Assembly: GCA_049699715.1 (NCBI GenBank)
Contig: JBNAVB010000002.1
Coordinates: 1-60,573 of the forward strand
Direction of reading: 5' to 3'
DNA length: 60,573 bases
Source: JAVZYK01 sp049699715
GTDB lineage: Archaea; Nanobdellota; Nanobdellia; Pacearchaeales; UBA284
The notes under the pieces are model-generated. The model saw only the letters and a list, made by a program, of their open reading frames with translations, made no database searches and was not told where the DNA came from. Below are positions 8,177-15,310 of this stretch, piece by piece. Made by a program: the position numbers and the translations under genes. Position 1 is the first letter of the stretch, and every line of letters starts with the position of its first letter.

Positions 8177-8821
8177 ATGAAATACATATGTGTTACCGCA
8201 ACTTCCTCTATTTCTTTTTCCTTTAATAAAATCAAGTTAGTACAGCTTCCGAAGTCTATTGGGTTAATAGCCCCTGTCCAGTTCATCAACACTTTGCCAA
8301 AATTAAAGCAATTCTTAGAATCTCATGGCAAAAATGTGATGATAGGTGGCAATGGCCAAGTTCTAGGTTGTAACACAACAAATGCAACGAGCCTTCAAGA
8401 CAAGGTTCAAGCTTTTCTTTACATTGGCTCTGGCAAATTTCATCCTCTCGCTATTGCCATTTCATTAAAAAAGCCCAAGCCAATTTTTGTTTACAATCCA
8501 AATACAGACGAGTTCTCACGTTTAAATGAAAAAGAAATCCGTTCAGTGTTGGCAAAAAAAAGGACAGCAAAAATCAAGTTTCTTTCAGCAAAAACTATTG
8601 GTATTTTGGTTTCAACAAAACCTGGCCAAAATAAACTAAAAGAAGCAGAAGAGATCAAGAGAAAACTTCAAAAACAAGGCAAGAAATGCTATATTTTTCT
8701 TTTTGACAATTTTGATATAAACCAAATAGAAAACTTTCCTAAAACTGAATGTTGGATAAATAGCGCATGTCCTGGCCTAAGCATGGAACATCCATTTATA
8801 TGGATTGATGATATAAAATGA
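8177..8821 (+). CDS. Shortened Dph2-like diphthamide synthesis protein
   Basis: Dph2 makes the 3-amino-3-carboxypropyl radical from SAM that starts diphthamide formation on EF2. Archaeal Dph2 is normally about 330-340 aa with three domains, each giving one Cys to a 4Fe-4S cluster. This 214-aa protein has domain 2 (LPKSIGLIAPVQF, GQVLGCN with C65, IGSGKFHPLAIAI) and domain 3 (INSACPGLSMEHP with C198) but only about 18 residues in place of domain 1, so the first cluster Cys is missing; C5 or C192 could substitute. Stops precede the ATG in this frame, so the short form is not a start mis-call. Confidence 0.82.
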   Translation: MKYICVTATSSISFSFNKIKLVQLPKSIGLIAPVQFINTLPKLKQFLESHGKNVMIGGNGQVLGCNTTNATSLQDKVQAFLYIGSGKFHPLAIAISLKKPKPIFVYNPNTDEFSRLNEKEIRSVLAKKRTAKIKFLSAKTIGILVSTKPGQNKLKEAEEIKRKLQKQGKKCYIFLFDNFDINQIENFPKTECWINSACPGLSMEHPFIWIDDIK

Positions 8822-8838
8822 TCGATGGTGTGGATAAA

Positions 8839-8965
8839 CGCCGCGGCAGGGAATTGAACCCCGATGCCCTTGCGGGCGAGGCTTTATGGTTTCTTATTAG
8901 ATTTTGATTGAATCTTCTAAAAGATTTACTTCCAGGCCTCTGCGATACCATTACGCGACCGCGGC
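8839..8965 (-). tRNA. tRNA-Ser (GGA) with a 46-nt intron
   Basis: Minus-strand type II tRNA: acceptor GCCGCGG/CCGCGGC with discriminator G, D arm containing TAATGGTA, anticodon stem GAGGC/GCCTC, loop CTGGAA-A (anticodon GGA), long variable arm GCCC-GCAA-GGGC and T-loop TTCAATT. The anticodon loop is interrupted after position 37 by 46 nt (8884-8929), the canonical archaeal position cut by the splicing endonuclease. Confidence 0.93.
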
Positions 8966-8987
8966 ACAAAAACCACAAGAATTACAA

Positions 8988-9635
8988 TCAATCGGGATTT
9001 AAAACATTTGCTAAGAACTCATCAAGTATTTTTATAGTCTCTTCTTTCACTTTCTCTTTAGACTGTAAAGCATCTATGATTTTAACCCTATAACCGAACT
9101 TTCTGGCAATCCACTCATAGCCTTCGTAAACCTTCTGATGTTTTTCTATGCTTTCTCTGTCGATTCTGTTCATCTTTCCATTGCTCGCATTTCTCTGCAT
9201 TGCAATTTCAGGAAGGATTCTATACAATAAAGTTAAGTTTGGTTTTATTCCCTGTAAAATTCTCTTATTGTCATTAAAAATAACCTCCAAAGGGATTCCA
9301 TTTTTAAATCCTTGGTAAACAATTGTGGAGTCATAAAATCTATCTACAATGACCACTTTTCCTTGCTTCAGATCTGGCTTTATTTTATTTTCAAAAAGAT
9401 CTGCCCTTGCCGAAACATATAAATGATATTCAGCCCATTTGCTTATATTCAATCCAGAATCTAATAGCAGCCATCTCACTTTCTCAGCAAATTCTGTAGA
9501 GCCAGGATCTCTATAGCAAGTGAGCATATCCCTATATTTTGGCCTGAGGGTTTCAAGAGCACCATCTATAGCAGTTGTTTTGCCTGCTCCATCGAGTCCT
9601 TCTAGAGTAATAATGTAACCCTTATATTTTAACAT
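8988..9635 (-). CDS. tmk: Thymidylate kinase
   Basis: dTMP kinase, making dTDP from dTMP and ATP. Walker A at the N-terminus (LEGLDGAGKTTAI, residues 10-22), the nucleoside-binding DPGSTEFAE (about 43-51), and the DRFYDS motif (about 98-103) are present. 215 aa is normal. It faces EndoQ on the plus strand; the two start codons are 70 bp apart, so the intergenic region holds divergent promoters. Confidence 0.94.
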   Translation of the reverse strand: MLKYKGYIITLEGLDGAGKTTAIDGALETLRPKYRDMLTCYRDPGSTEFAEKVRWLLLDSGLNISKWAEYHLYVSARADLFENKIKPDLKQGKVVIVDRFYDSTIVYQGFKNGIPLEVIFNDNKRILQGIKPNLTLLYRILPEIAMQRNASNGKMNRIDRESIEKHQKVYEGYEWIARKFGYRVKIIDALQSKEKVKEETIKILDEFLANVLNPD

Positions 9636-9705
9636 TTGAAAGCTAGCACCAAATAATATTTAAACAAATTTGTTATGTAAAATATAGTTTAAGAGGCAAG
9701 AAAAA

Positions 9706-10926
9706 ATGCAGGTTATAGCAGACTTACACATACATTCAAGATTCTCTCGAGCCACTAGCAATGATTTAAACATAGCTAATCTTGAGAAATGGGCAAATAT
9801 CAAGGGACTTGGCTTGTTAGGCACAGGTGATTTTTGCCATCCAGAATGGCTGAAAGAACTCAAGGCCGAGCTAAGTGAAGAGGGTTCAGGAATCCTAAGA
9901 ACAAAAAATGGATTTCCTTTCATATTAACTAATGAAGTTTCTTTGATGTACACGCAAGAGGGCAAGGGAAGAAGAATTCATCTTGTAATACTCGCTCCAA
10001 ACTTCAACATCGTTGACAAAATTACCAATTATCTGAAAACTAAAGGCCGAGTAGATTATGACGGCAGGCCTATTTTCAATATTCCTTGCGATGAATTTGC
10101 AAAAACAATGTTTGAAATCTCTAGCGACATTGAAATTATTCCGGCTCATGCTTGGACGCCATGGTTTGGAATCTTCGGCTCAATGACAGGGTTTAACTCA
10201 ATAGAAGAGGCATTCAAAGAGCAATCGAAGCATATTCATGCATTTGAAACAGGCATGTCTTCAGATCCTGAAATGAACTGGCGCTTGAGCAACTTGGATA
10301 AATATACTATAGTCTCATTTTCCGATTCACACAGCTATTGGCCTTGGAGAATTGGCAGAGAAGCCACAGTTTTCGAGCTTCCAAGATTAACTTACAAAAA
10401 CATTATCGAAGCAATAAGGGACAATAAGATTGCTTTTACTATTGAAACCTCACCTTCTTATGGAAAATACCATTACGATGGCCATCGCTTTTGTCAATTT
10501 TCTTGCGCTCCAAAAGAATGCGAAGAAAAATATGACAATATCTGCCCAATATGCCACAAGCCTCTGACAATAGGGGTTTTGCACAGAGTCAATGAATTAG
10601 CAGATAGAAAAGAGGGCTTTAAACCAGAGCATGCAAAGCCTTTCAAAACTCTCTTGCCTCTACACGAGCTTATTGGAGCTGTGTTTGAAGTTTCAATGAC
10701 CTCGAAGAAGGTTTGGCAAGAGTACAATTCATTAATTAAGGAATTTGGTAATGAATTCAACATTTTGCTTAATGTTCCTTTTGATGAATTAAGGAAAATC
10801 ACGTCGCCAAAGGTAGTTCACGCTATTAAACTCAACCGTGAGGGCAAGATTAAAGTAAAGCCCGGCTACGATGGCGAATATGGCGAGTTAATCCTTGAAG
10901 CCGAGAGGCAAGAAACTTTGTTCTGA
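9706..10926 (+). CDS. Endonuclease Q-like PHP repair nuclease
   Basis: EndoQ cuts DNA 5' of deaminated bases and abasic sites. The 406-aa protein starts with a PHP metal-binding motif (ADLHIHSRFSRA, residues 5-16), has further PHP ligands in LGTGDFCHPEW and IPAHAWTPWFG, and SFSDSHSYWPWR near residue 205. A zinc finger with CAPKEC and CPIC lies at about 266-287, followed by the family's IGVLHRVNELADR. The extreme C-terminus QETLF resembles a truncated PCNA-interacting peptide; PCNA is encoded at 39350 in this window. Usual family length. Confidence 0.88.
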   Translation: MQVIADLHIHSRFSRATSNDLNIANLEKWANIKGLGLLGTGDFCHPEWLKELKAELSEEGSGILRTKNGFPFILTNEVSLMYTQEGKGRRIHLVILAPNFNIVDKITNYLKTKGRVDYDGRPIFNIPCDEFAKTMFEISSDIEIIPAHAWTPWFGIFGSMTGFNSIEEAFKEQSKHIHAFETGMSSDPEMNWRLSNLDKYTIVSFSDSHSYWPWRIGREATVFELPRLTYKNIIEAIRDNKIAFTIETSPSYGKYHYDGHRFCQFSCAPKECEEKYDNICPICHKPLTIGVLHRVNELADRKEGFKPEHAKPFKTLLPLHELIGAVFEVSMTSKKVWQEYNSLIKEFGNEFNILLNVPFDELRKITSPKVVHAIKLNREGKIKVKPGYDGEYGELILEAERQETLF

Positions 10927-11007
10927 TTTAGTTTTTGTTACTTTTTTCAAATAACAACAAAAACGAAAGATTTATAAAAGACCTTTTCCTAGAAAATATT
11001 GATTAAA

Positions 11008-11772
11008 ATGTTATTGCAATTAAACGAACAAAAACAATACAAGGAATTTTACGGAAAGACTATCGAACAGATGCCAAGGCTTATTGGAGAAGGCTGGATT
11101 CCGCTTTCTACTAGTGACTTGATGAAAAGAAGGCTTGAAGTAAGAAATTCATATTAAAGAAATTCATATTATATTAATTATCTTAGAAGTGTATGGATAG
11201 ACAATTATTTTTATACAGGCGATGCCTGTGTGGTTCATCCTAGTGGAAAGTTGAAAATAGACCTAGATTCTAAACAATTAAGGTTAATTAATCTAGCCAG
11301 CAAATTATCCAAAGGATTGCTTATTTTAAATGAAGAGATCTATTCATCAATCAAGGCAAAAGAACTTGACCTAGATGAAAGAGGAATGATCCTTGGCAAG
11401 AGTTTGACTAAAGAGCAAGTGATAAACCATCCTATTTGGAATGAGTTGGCAAGAGGTTCAGAACACCTATTAAAAGATTATGCTGATTTTGTATTTAAGG
11501 ATGTTAAAGAAAAATTTGGCCTTGATAGGAATATGTGTATTGGTATTCCATCAAAAAAAGAAACTCCAGTTCTTGGGGTGTGGTACATTGAGAGGTTAGA
11601 GGACAGTTCCAATGCGGTTGGCTATTTTAGAGACCTTGTTGGCTACCACGATGGCCGTCTTGTTGGGGTAAGAGACTTTGATTTAGAATCTGTTGTAACT
11701 GCTTTATCTCAAAAAAGGTCATTCAGACACAATGGAACTCTCTATGTTCCAGTTGCAGACAAAGAATTATAG
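11008..11772 (+). pseudogene. Unknown gene split by a 15-bp duplication with an in-frame stop
   Basis: One continuous reading frame runs from ATG 11008 to the stop at 11770-11772, broken only by TAA at 11155-11157. That stop is created by an exact 15-bp tandem duplication (11142-11171). Removing one copy restores about 249 codons; as it stands only 49 codons (start MLLQLNEQKQ) are made, plus possibly a downstream piece from GTG 11230. The protein has no signal peptide or known domain; C-terminal motifs include VLGVWYIERLEDSSNAVGYF and DGRLVGVRDFDLE. Upstream has a TATA-like TTTATAAAA. The intact frame either side of the stop suggests very recent loss, readthrough, or a reversible switch. Confidence 0.8.
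11142..11171 (+). repeat. Exact 15-bp tandem duplication
   Basis: AAGAAATTCATATTA occurs at 11142-11156 and again at 11157-11171 with no mismatch. It keeps the reading frame but makes a TAA codon at the junction. Confidence 0.97.
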
Positions 11773-11792
11773 TCGTCAATAAAATTCAATAG

Positions 11793-11895
11793 GTTTTTAT
11801 ATTATTTCTAGATTAATTTAGCGTCCCGGCGATTATCTCTTATGAGATAAATGCTGTGGGCTACAAGCCCCTTAACCAGCGCGTTATTTGAGTTG
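11793..11895 (+). ncRNA. Candidate structured RNA of unknown type
   Basis: A GC-richer block (about 11821-11886) stands in AT-rich spacer before tRNA-Arg. A TATA-like TTTTTATATTA at 11793-11803 is about 25 nt before the block, the archaeal TATA-to-start distance. The block folds into a 7-bp stem TTATCTC/GAGATAA with loop TTAT, then a second hairpin GCTG...GGGC-TACAA-GCCC...CAGC, and GCG/CGC could close the whole. It does not fit a tRNA, C/D-box or obvious H/ACA RNA. No ORF of note covers it. Confidence 0.45.
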
Positions 11896-11960
11896 ATTTT
11901 AAGTCATAAAATTCAATCGCTTTAGCAAAATATAAAAGTCTATCGAGCTTTTCTAAGTAA

Positions 11961-12078
11961 GCCCCCATAGGTCAATGGATAGACTACGGGCTTGCGGTAA
12001 ACTTTTGGCAAGTAAAACAAAAGAAAGACAAAAGAGTGCGAAAAGCCTGTGATCTGCGTTCGAATCGCAGTGGGGGCA
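11961..12078 (+). tRNA. tRNA-Arg (GCG) with a 46-nt intron
   Basis: Exon 1 is 11961-11997 (acceptor GCCCCCA, D arm GGTC...GACT, anticodon stem CGGGC, loop TTGCGG), exon 2 is 12044-12078 (A, stem GCCTG, T-loop TTCGAAT, acceptor TGGGGGC, discriminator A). The intron 11998-12043 is 46 nt, at position 37/38. A TATA element (AAATATAAAAG) lies about 28 nt upstream. Confidence 0.95.
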
Positions 12079-12091
12079 TTTTGAGATAAAA

Positions 12092-12553
12092 ATGACAAAT
12101 GAAATAAAAGAAATCATAGCAATTGGAAGCGATCATGCTGGCTATAAACTGAAAGAAGAAATTAAAAATTACTTAGAAAAATTGAAATACAAATATGAAG
12201 ACTTTGGCACTTACAACGAGGAATCTGTGGATTATCCAGATCATGCAATTAAAGTCATAAAAGCATTACAAGAAGGTTTTGATAAAGGAATTTTAATTTG
12301 CAGTACAGGTATTGGAATGAGCATTGCGGCAAACAAGATTTCAGGCATAAGAGCCGCTCTTTGTTACACGCCAGAAATTGCAAAACAAAGTCGCGAACAT
12401 CTTGATTCTAACGTTTTAGTGCTTGGCGGCAAAACTCTTGATGAAAAAGTCGCAAAAGAAATAGTAGCGGCATGGCTTTCAACTCCATTTAGCGAAGAAG
12501 AACGACATAAAAGAAGAATAAATAAAATTAAGGAAATTGAACAGTTAAAGTGA
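12092..12553 (+). CDS. rpiB: Ribose-5-phosphate isomerase B
   Basis: Interconverts ribose 5-phosphate and ribulose 5-phosphate. The 153-aa RpiB/LacA fold shows the phosphate and active-site motifs GSDHAGYKLKEE (residues 10-21), VDYPDHA (about 46-52), and CSTGIGMSIAANK (about 70-82). RpiB is more often bacterial; archaea commonly use RpiA, so in DPANN it is probably an old acquisition. The stop overlaps the GTG start of the nuclease gene by 4 nt. Confidence 0.95.
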   Translation: MTNEIKEIIAIGSDHAGYKLKEEIKNYLEKLKYKYEDFGTYNEESVDYPDHAIKVIKALQEGFDKGILICSTGIGMSIAANKISGIRAALCYTPEIAKQSREHLDSNVLVLGGKTLDEKVAKEIVAAWLSTPFSEEERHKRRINKIKEIEQLK

Positions 12554-13392
12554 AATTTAATTTCTTTCTTATCTTTTTATTAGTAATTCTGCTTTTAGTC
12601 TCAGGCCAACAAGGCTGTGATCTTGTAGAACAAACTCAAACAAGCCAAAGAATTCTTTATCAGACCACAATTGTTGAAGTTGTAGACGGAGATACAGTTA
12701 AAACAGTTGACAATGAGACTATAAGATTATTACATGTCAACACTCCTGAAAAGGGCGAGAAATGTTATAGTGAAGCAAAGGCAAGATTGAAAGAACTTGT
12801 TGAAAACAAAACAGTCTGGCTTGAGCGAGATATGGAAGACAGGGATAAATATGAGAGAAAATTAAGATATATCTTTTTGAGTCCTAACACAAACCCCCAA
12901 GACTATCAAGATTTTGTAAATTTGATAATGATTCGTGAAGGTTATGCTTCTTTACTTATGATTGAACCTAACACAAAATACCAACAGGTTTTCAAAACAG
13001 CACTCAACGAGGCTTCAAAAGAACAGGGGTGTATTTGGAGAGCGCTAAGCAATTATAAAGATTGTTTTGTTATAGAACAGTTTCATTACGACGCTGAAGG
13101 TGATGATTGTAAAAATGCAAATGACGAATATGTTACATTAAAAAATATTTGCCAAGACATTGAGATGAAATCCTGGACAATAAAAGACTCTTCAAGAAAA
13201 ATTTACACTTTCAAGGATTTTACAGCAAAATCCAATCAATCTTTTACTTTATATAGTGGCAAAGGCGTGGACAATGAAACCTCGCTTTTTTGGAATTCTG
13301 ATCTTGCTTGCCAGTCAGTCTGGAACAATGATCATGACGCTCTATTTTTGAGAGATTCCGACGGCAATCTTGTTTTGCAATATATCTATTGA
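12550..13392 (+). CDS. Secreted thermonuclease (SNase) with lamin-tail domain
   Basis: A 280-aa exported protein. Residues 1-22 are a signal peptide ending in SGQQGC, a lipobox-like Cys. Residues 37-170 are a staphylococcal nuclease domain with catalytic residues in place: VVDGDTVK, the Arg of IRLLHVNTPE with its Glu, and DKYERKLRYIF carrying the second Arg. Residues 175-280 form a lamin-tail (LTD) beta-sandwich (FHYDAEGDDC..NANDEYVTLKN). Starts at GTG 12550, coupled to rpiB by a 4-nt overlap. Likely degrades extracellular nucleic acid, useful for a nucleotide-scavenging symbiont. Confidence 0.9.
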   Translation: MKFNFFLIFLLVILLLVSGQQGCDLVEQTQTSQRILYQTTIVEVVDGDTVKTVDNETIRLLHVNTPEKGEKCYSEAKARLKELVENKTVWLERDMEDRDKYERKLRYIFLSPNTNPQDYQDFVNLIMIREGYASLLMIEPNTKYQQVFKTALNEASKEQGCIWRALSNYKDCFVIEQFHYDAEGDDCKNANDEYVTLKNICQDIEMKSWTIKDSSRKIYTFKDFTAKSNQSFTLYSGKGVDNETSLFWNSDLACQSVWNNDHDALFLRDSDGNLVLQYIY

Positions 13393-13435
13393 CCTTACTA
13401 AAGGTTTTTAAATTTCTTAAACTTTCTCAAAGCAA

Positions 13436-13507
13436 GCCTCGGTAGCTCAGCGGTAGAGCACTGGTCTCATAAGCCAGGGGTCGCGTGTCCAACTCACGCC
13501 CGAGGCA
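13436..13507 (+). tRNA. tRNA-Met (CAT), elongator-type, with altered T-loop
   Basis: 72-nt cloverleaf: acceptor GCCTCGG/CCGAGGC, D arm GCTC/GAGC, anticodon stem CTGGT/GCCAG, loop CTCATAA. The acceptor and anticodon stems lack initiator features, so it is elongator Met or tRNA-Ile2 (CAT). The T-loop reads TCCAACT between stems GCGTG and CACGC; position 55, nearly always T, is C. Confidence 0.9.
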
Positions 13508-13618
13508 TTCTCCTGGTTTAATCATTTCGATTTCCTACAATAATCTTTTTAAATTAAAAAAATAAATATTTTAATAATAAAAAGACAGAAAAAGAGAAAA
13601 AAGAAAAAAAGAGGAAAA

Positions 13619-14020
13619 ATGGAGAATTTGTCGATAGATTCCTTAAAAAATTTCTTTTCAGAGTTTCTAGAGCAATATAAACAAGAAGTAGAAAAAAATT
13701 ATACAAAAGAACGGGATAAACTGACTTTATTCAATTCATTTCCTGTAAGAGTTGACTTGTTATGTGACCAAAATCTGCACTATTCTGCGATTCTTTTGTC
13801 CAAAAATTCAAAACCATTTTCTGAGTTTGTTGTTGATACCACTTTCCAAGATCCTATGATGGTTGTGGCGATGGCTAATTCAAAAAGATTCCAGTATGGC
13901 GAAGAAAAAAAATTTCTTTATCTTTTACATACCAATTCCAAAATATTCCCCAAATGGCATCCAGAGACTTTTGCAAAAGAGTTCATCAATTTCGAGATTT
14001 CTAAGAATAATCTCAAATAA
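13619..14020 (+). CDS. Small soluble protein of unknown function
   Basis: A 133-aa protein I do not recognise. No signal peptide or membrane segment. The N-terminal 40 residues are helical and charged; the middle has alternating hydrophobic strands (FPVRVDLLCDQNLHYSAILL) and ends in a short helix. The ATG follows a clear purine-rich ribosome-binding region (GAGGAAAA). It stands alone between tRNA-Met and the convergent Alba gene. Confidence 0.7.
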   Translation: MENLSIDSLKNFFSEFLEQYKQEVEKNYTKERDKLTLFNSFPVRVDLLCDQNLHYSAILLSKNSKPFSEFVVDTTFQDPMMVVAMANSKRFQYGEEKKFLYLLHTNSKIFPKWHPETFAKEFINFEISKNNLK

Positions 14021-14057
14021 AAATAAAAAAATAAAAAAAGAAAAAAAGAAAAGTTGT

Positions 14058-14357
14058 TTATTTCTTGTGCAGTGTTATGTCTATCGTTGAAACATTGACT
14101 CGTCTGCCTTCCTTGTTTTCAAATTCTTCGCTGTCTATCTTGATTTCTTTCACTTCAACCCCGTGCTCTTTCAAAAATCTTTTCGTGGCTACTTCTGCTA
14201 CATCTACTGCTCTTGCAATAAACTTTCCTCTTGCCTTTATAGTCACTTCTTTCGCGCCTTTTGTCGTAAATTGCATCACTACACCGGTTACATAATTCAT
14301 AAAAGGCTTGCCTCCTATGAACACAATGTTTTCATCTGTTTTGTTTTTTTCTTCCAT
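14058..14357 (-). CDS. albA: DNA/RNA-binding protein Alba
   Basis: Alba coats archaeal DNA and RNA as dimers. 99 aa with the usual core: IGGKPFMNYVTGVVMQF (residues 14-30), then the basic RNA/DNA-contacting stretch GAKEVTIKARGKFIARAVDVAE (34-55, shown in two parts: GAKEVTIKARG and KFIARAVDVAE). Length typical. A GGAGG-like site precedes it on the minus strand (14363-14367 region). Confidence 0.95.
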   Translation of the reverse strand: MEEKNKTDENIVFIGGKPFMNYVTGVVMQFTTKGAKEVTIKARGKFIARAVDVAEVATKRFLKEHGVEVKEIKIDSEEFENKEGRRVNVSTIDITLHKK

Positions 14358-14422
14358 TTTACCTCCGTTGTTTTTGTTTTTTGTTGTATGTAGCCTAAGC
14401 TGATGCTTAGTATGAACTGTTG

Positions 14423-14635
14423 TTATTTTATTTCCACTTTTTTATTCTTAGTTTCCCGTTTTTTTATTCTGGCTATGTAGCCTGCAATGCTGTTCCTTGT
14501 TCTTTTGTCTGTTTCAGGCAATATCTTTGCCATTATTCTCTTGTTCTTCTCAAAACTATTATCAAATAGTTCTGGATATTTTTTTAAGAGTTTTCTTGTA
14601 GTTCTTTTGATTATCTGTGATTTTACTCTTCCCAT
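14423..14635 (-). CDS. 30S ribosomal protein eS17
   Basis: eS17, 70 aa. The family always begins close to MGRVK..I.KR, so I chose the internal ATG at 14635 (MGRVKSQIIKRTTR) over the upstream ATG at 14683, which would add 16 unrelated residues and overlap the bud32 gene. The motif KYPELFDNSFEKNK and RNSIAGYIARI are typical. It begins 10 nt after the bud32 stop. Confidence 0.92.
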   Translation of the reverse strand: MGRVKSQIIKRTTRKLLKKYPELFDNSFEKNKRIMAKILPETDKRTRNSIAGYIARIKKRETKNKKVEIK

Positions 14636-14645
14636 AGTAAAATGT

Positions 14646-15287
14646 TTAACTCCCTTTGCCCTTATATCTACCTCTGCCTTCAACCTTTTTAAGCCTTTCT
14701 AAAACTGCCAAGGCATTTTTTGATATTTTATAACCTTCACCCACTGCCTTAAAGAACTCTGGCCAGTGTTTAAAATGCTTTGCTTCCAAAGCCTCTCGCA
14801 ACAAATGCAAATCCACTGCTTTGTCTTCTATCCTGTCAGAATGAAACCCCAATCCAAAATCAACAAAATAAACTTTATCTTGCTTCAAGATCATATTGCT
14901 TGTTGTTAAATCACCATGGATTATTCCTAAATCATGTAATTTTGCTGTGCTTTTCCCGATTTCTCTACATATTGTTAGTGCTTTATTTAAAGGAAATTTG
15001 TCAAGGTGAAAGCTTAACGCTTTTCCGTAGATAAACTCCATCTCAATTTCTGTCTCTGGCTCAAGTTTTTTCTTCGTCGTGATGCCATCAATTGCTTTCA
15101 CTTTAGGCACTAGAATAACTCGTAAGGCCTTTTCAAGCAGTTTTGCTTCTTTTCTTGTCCTTGTTGCTCGAAGCATTAAATCAAGAGCTTCATGCCTGTA
15201 GCCTTTCTTGATCCTCCTTTTCTTGAGCATGTCGCCAGATTTGATTAATAAAGCTTCCGCGCCCCTGCCTATAATTTGTTCTTTCAT
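14646..15287 (-). CDS. bud32: KEOPS complex kinase Bud32
   Basis: Bud32 is the atypical kinase/ATPase of KEOPS, needed for threonylcarbamoyl (t6A) formation on tRNAs reading ANN codons. The 213-aa protein has the short N-lobe GRGAEALL (7-14), the family motif RIKKGYRHEALD (about 24-35), HGDLTTSNMI (catalytic loop, about 124-133) and DFGLG (about 143-147). In some archaea it is fused to Kae1; here it is free-standing. It precedes eS17. Confidence 0.94.
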   Translation of the reverse strand: MKEQIIGRGAEALLIKSGDMLKKRRIKKGYRHEALDLMLRATRTRKEAKLLEKALRVILVPKVKAIDGITTKKKLEPETEIEMEFIYGKALSFHLDKFPLNKALTICREIGKSTAKLHDLGIIHGDLTTSNMILKQDKVYFVDFGLGFHSDRIEDKAVDLHLLREALEAKHFKHWPEFFKAVGEGYKISKNALAVLERLKKVEGRGRYKGKGS

Positions 15288-15310
15288 TTTTTATTTTTGA
15301 TTAAAAATAA

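Noticed and set aside
11821..11886. A tRNA gene or tRNA half
   Set aside because: Loops resembling anticodons are seen on the minus strand, but no acceptor pairing, no T-loop and no proper 5-bp anticodon stem can be made.
14636..14683. Overlap of eS17 with bud32 through an upstream ATG
   Set aside because: The eS17 family begins with MGRVK-like sequence, so the internal ATG at 14635 is the true start and leaves a 10-nt gap.
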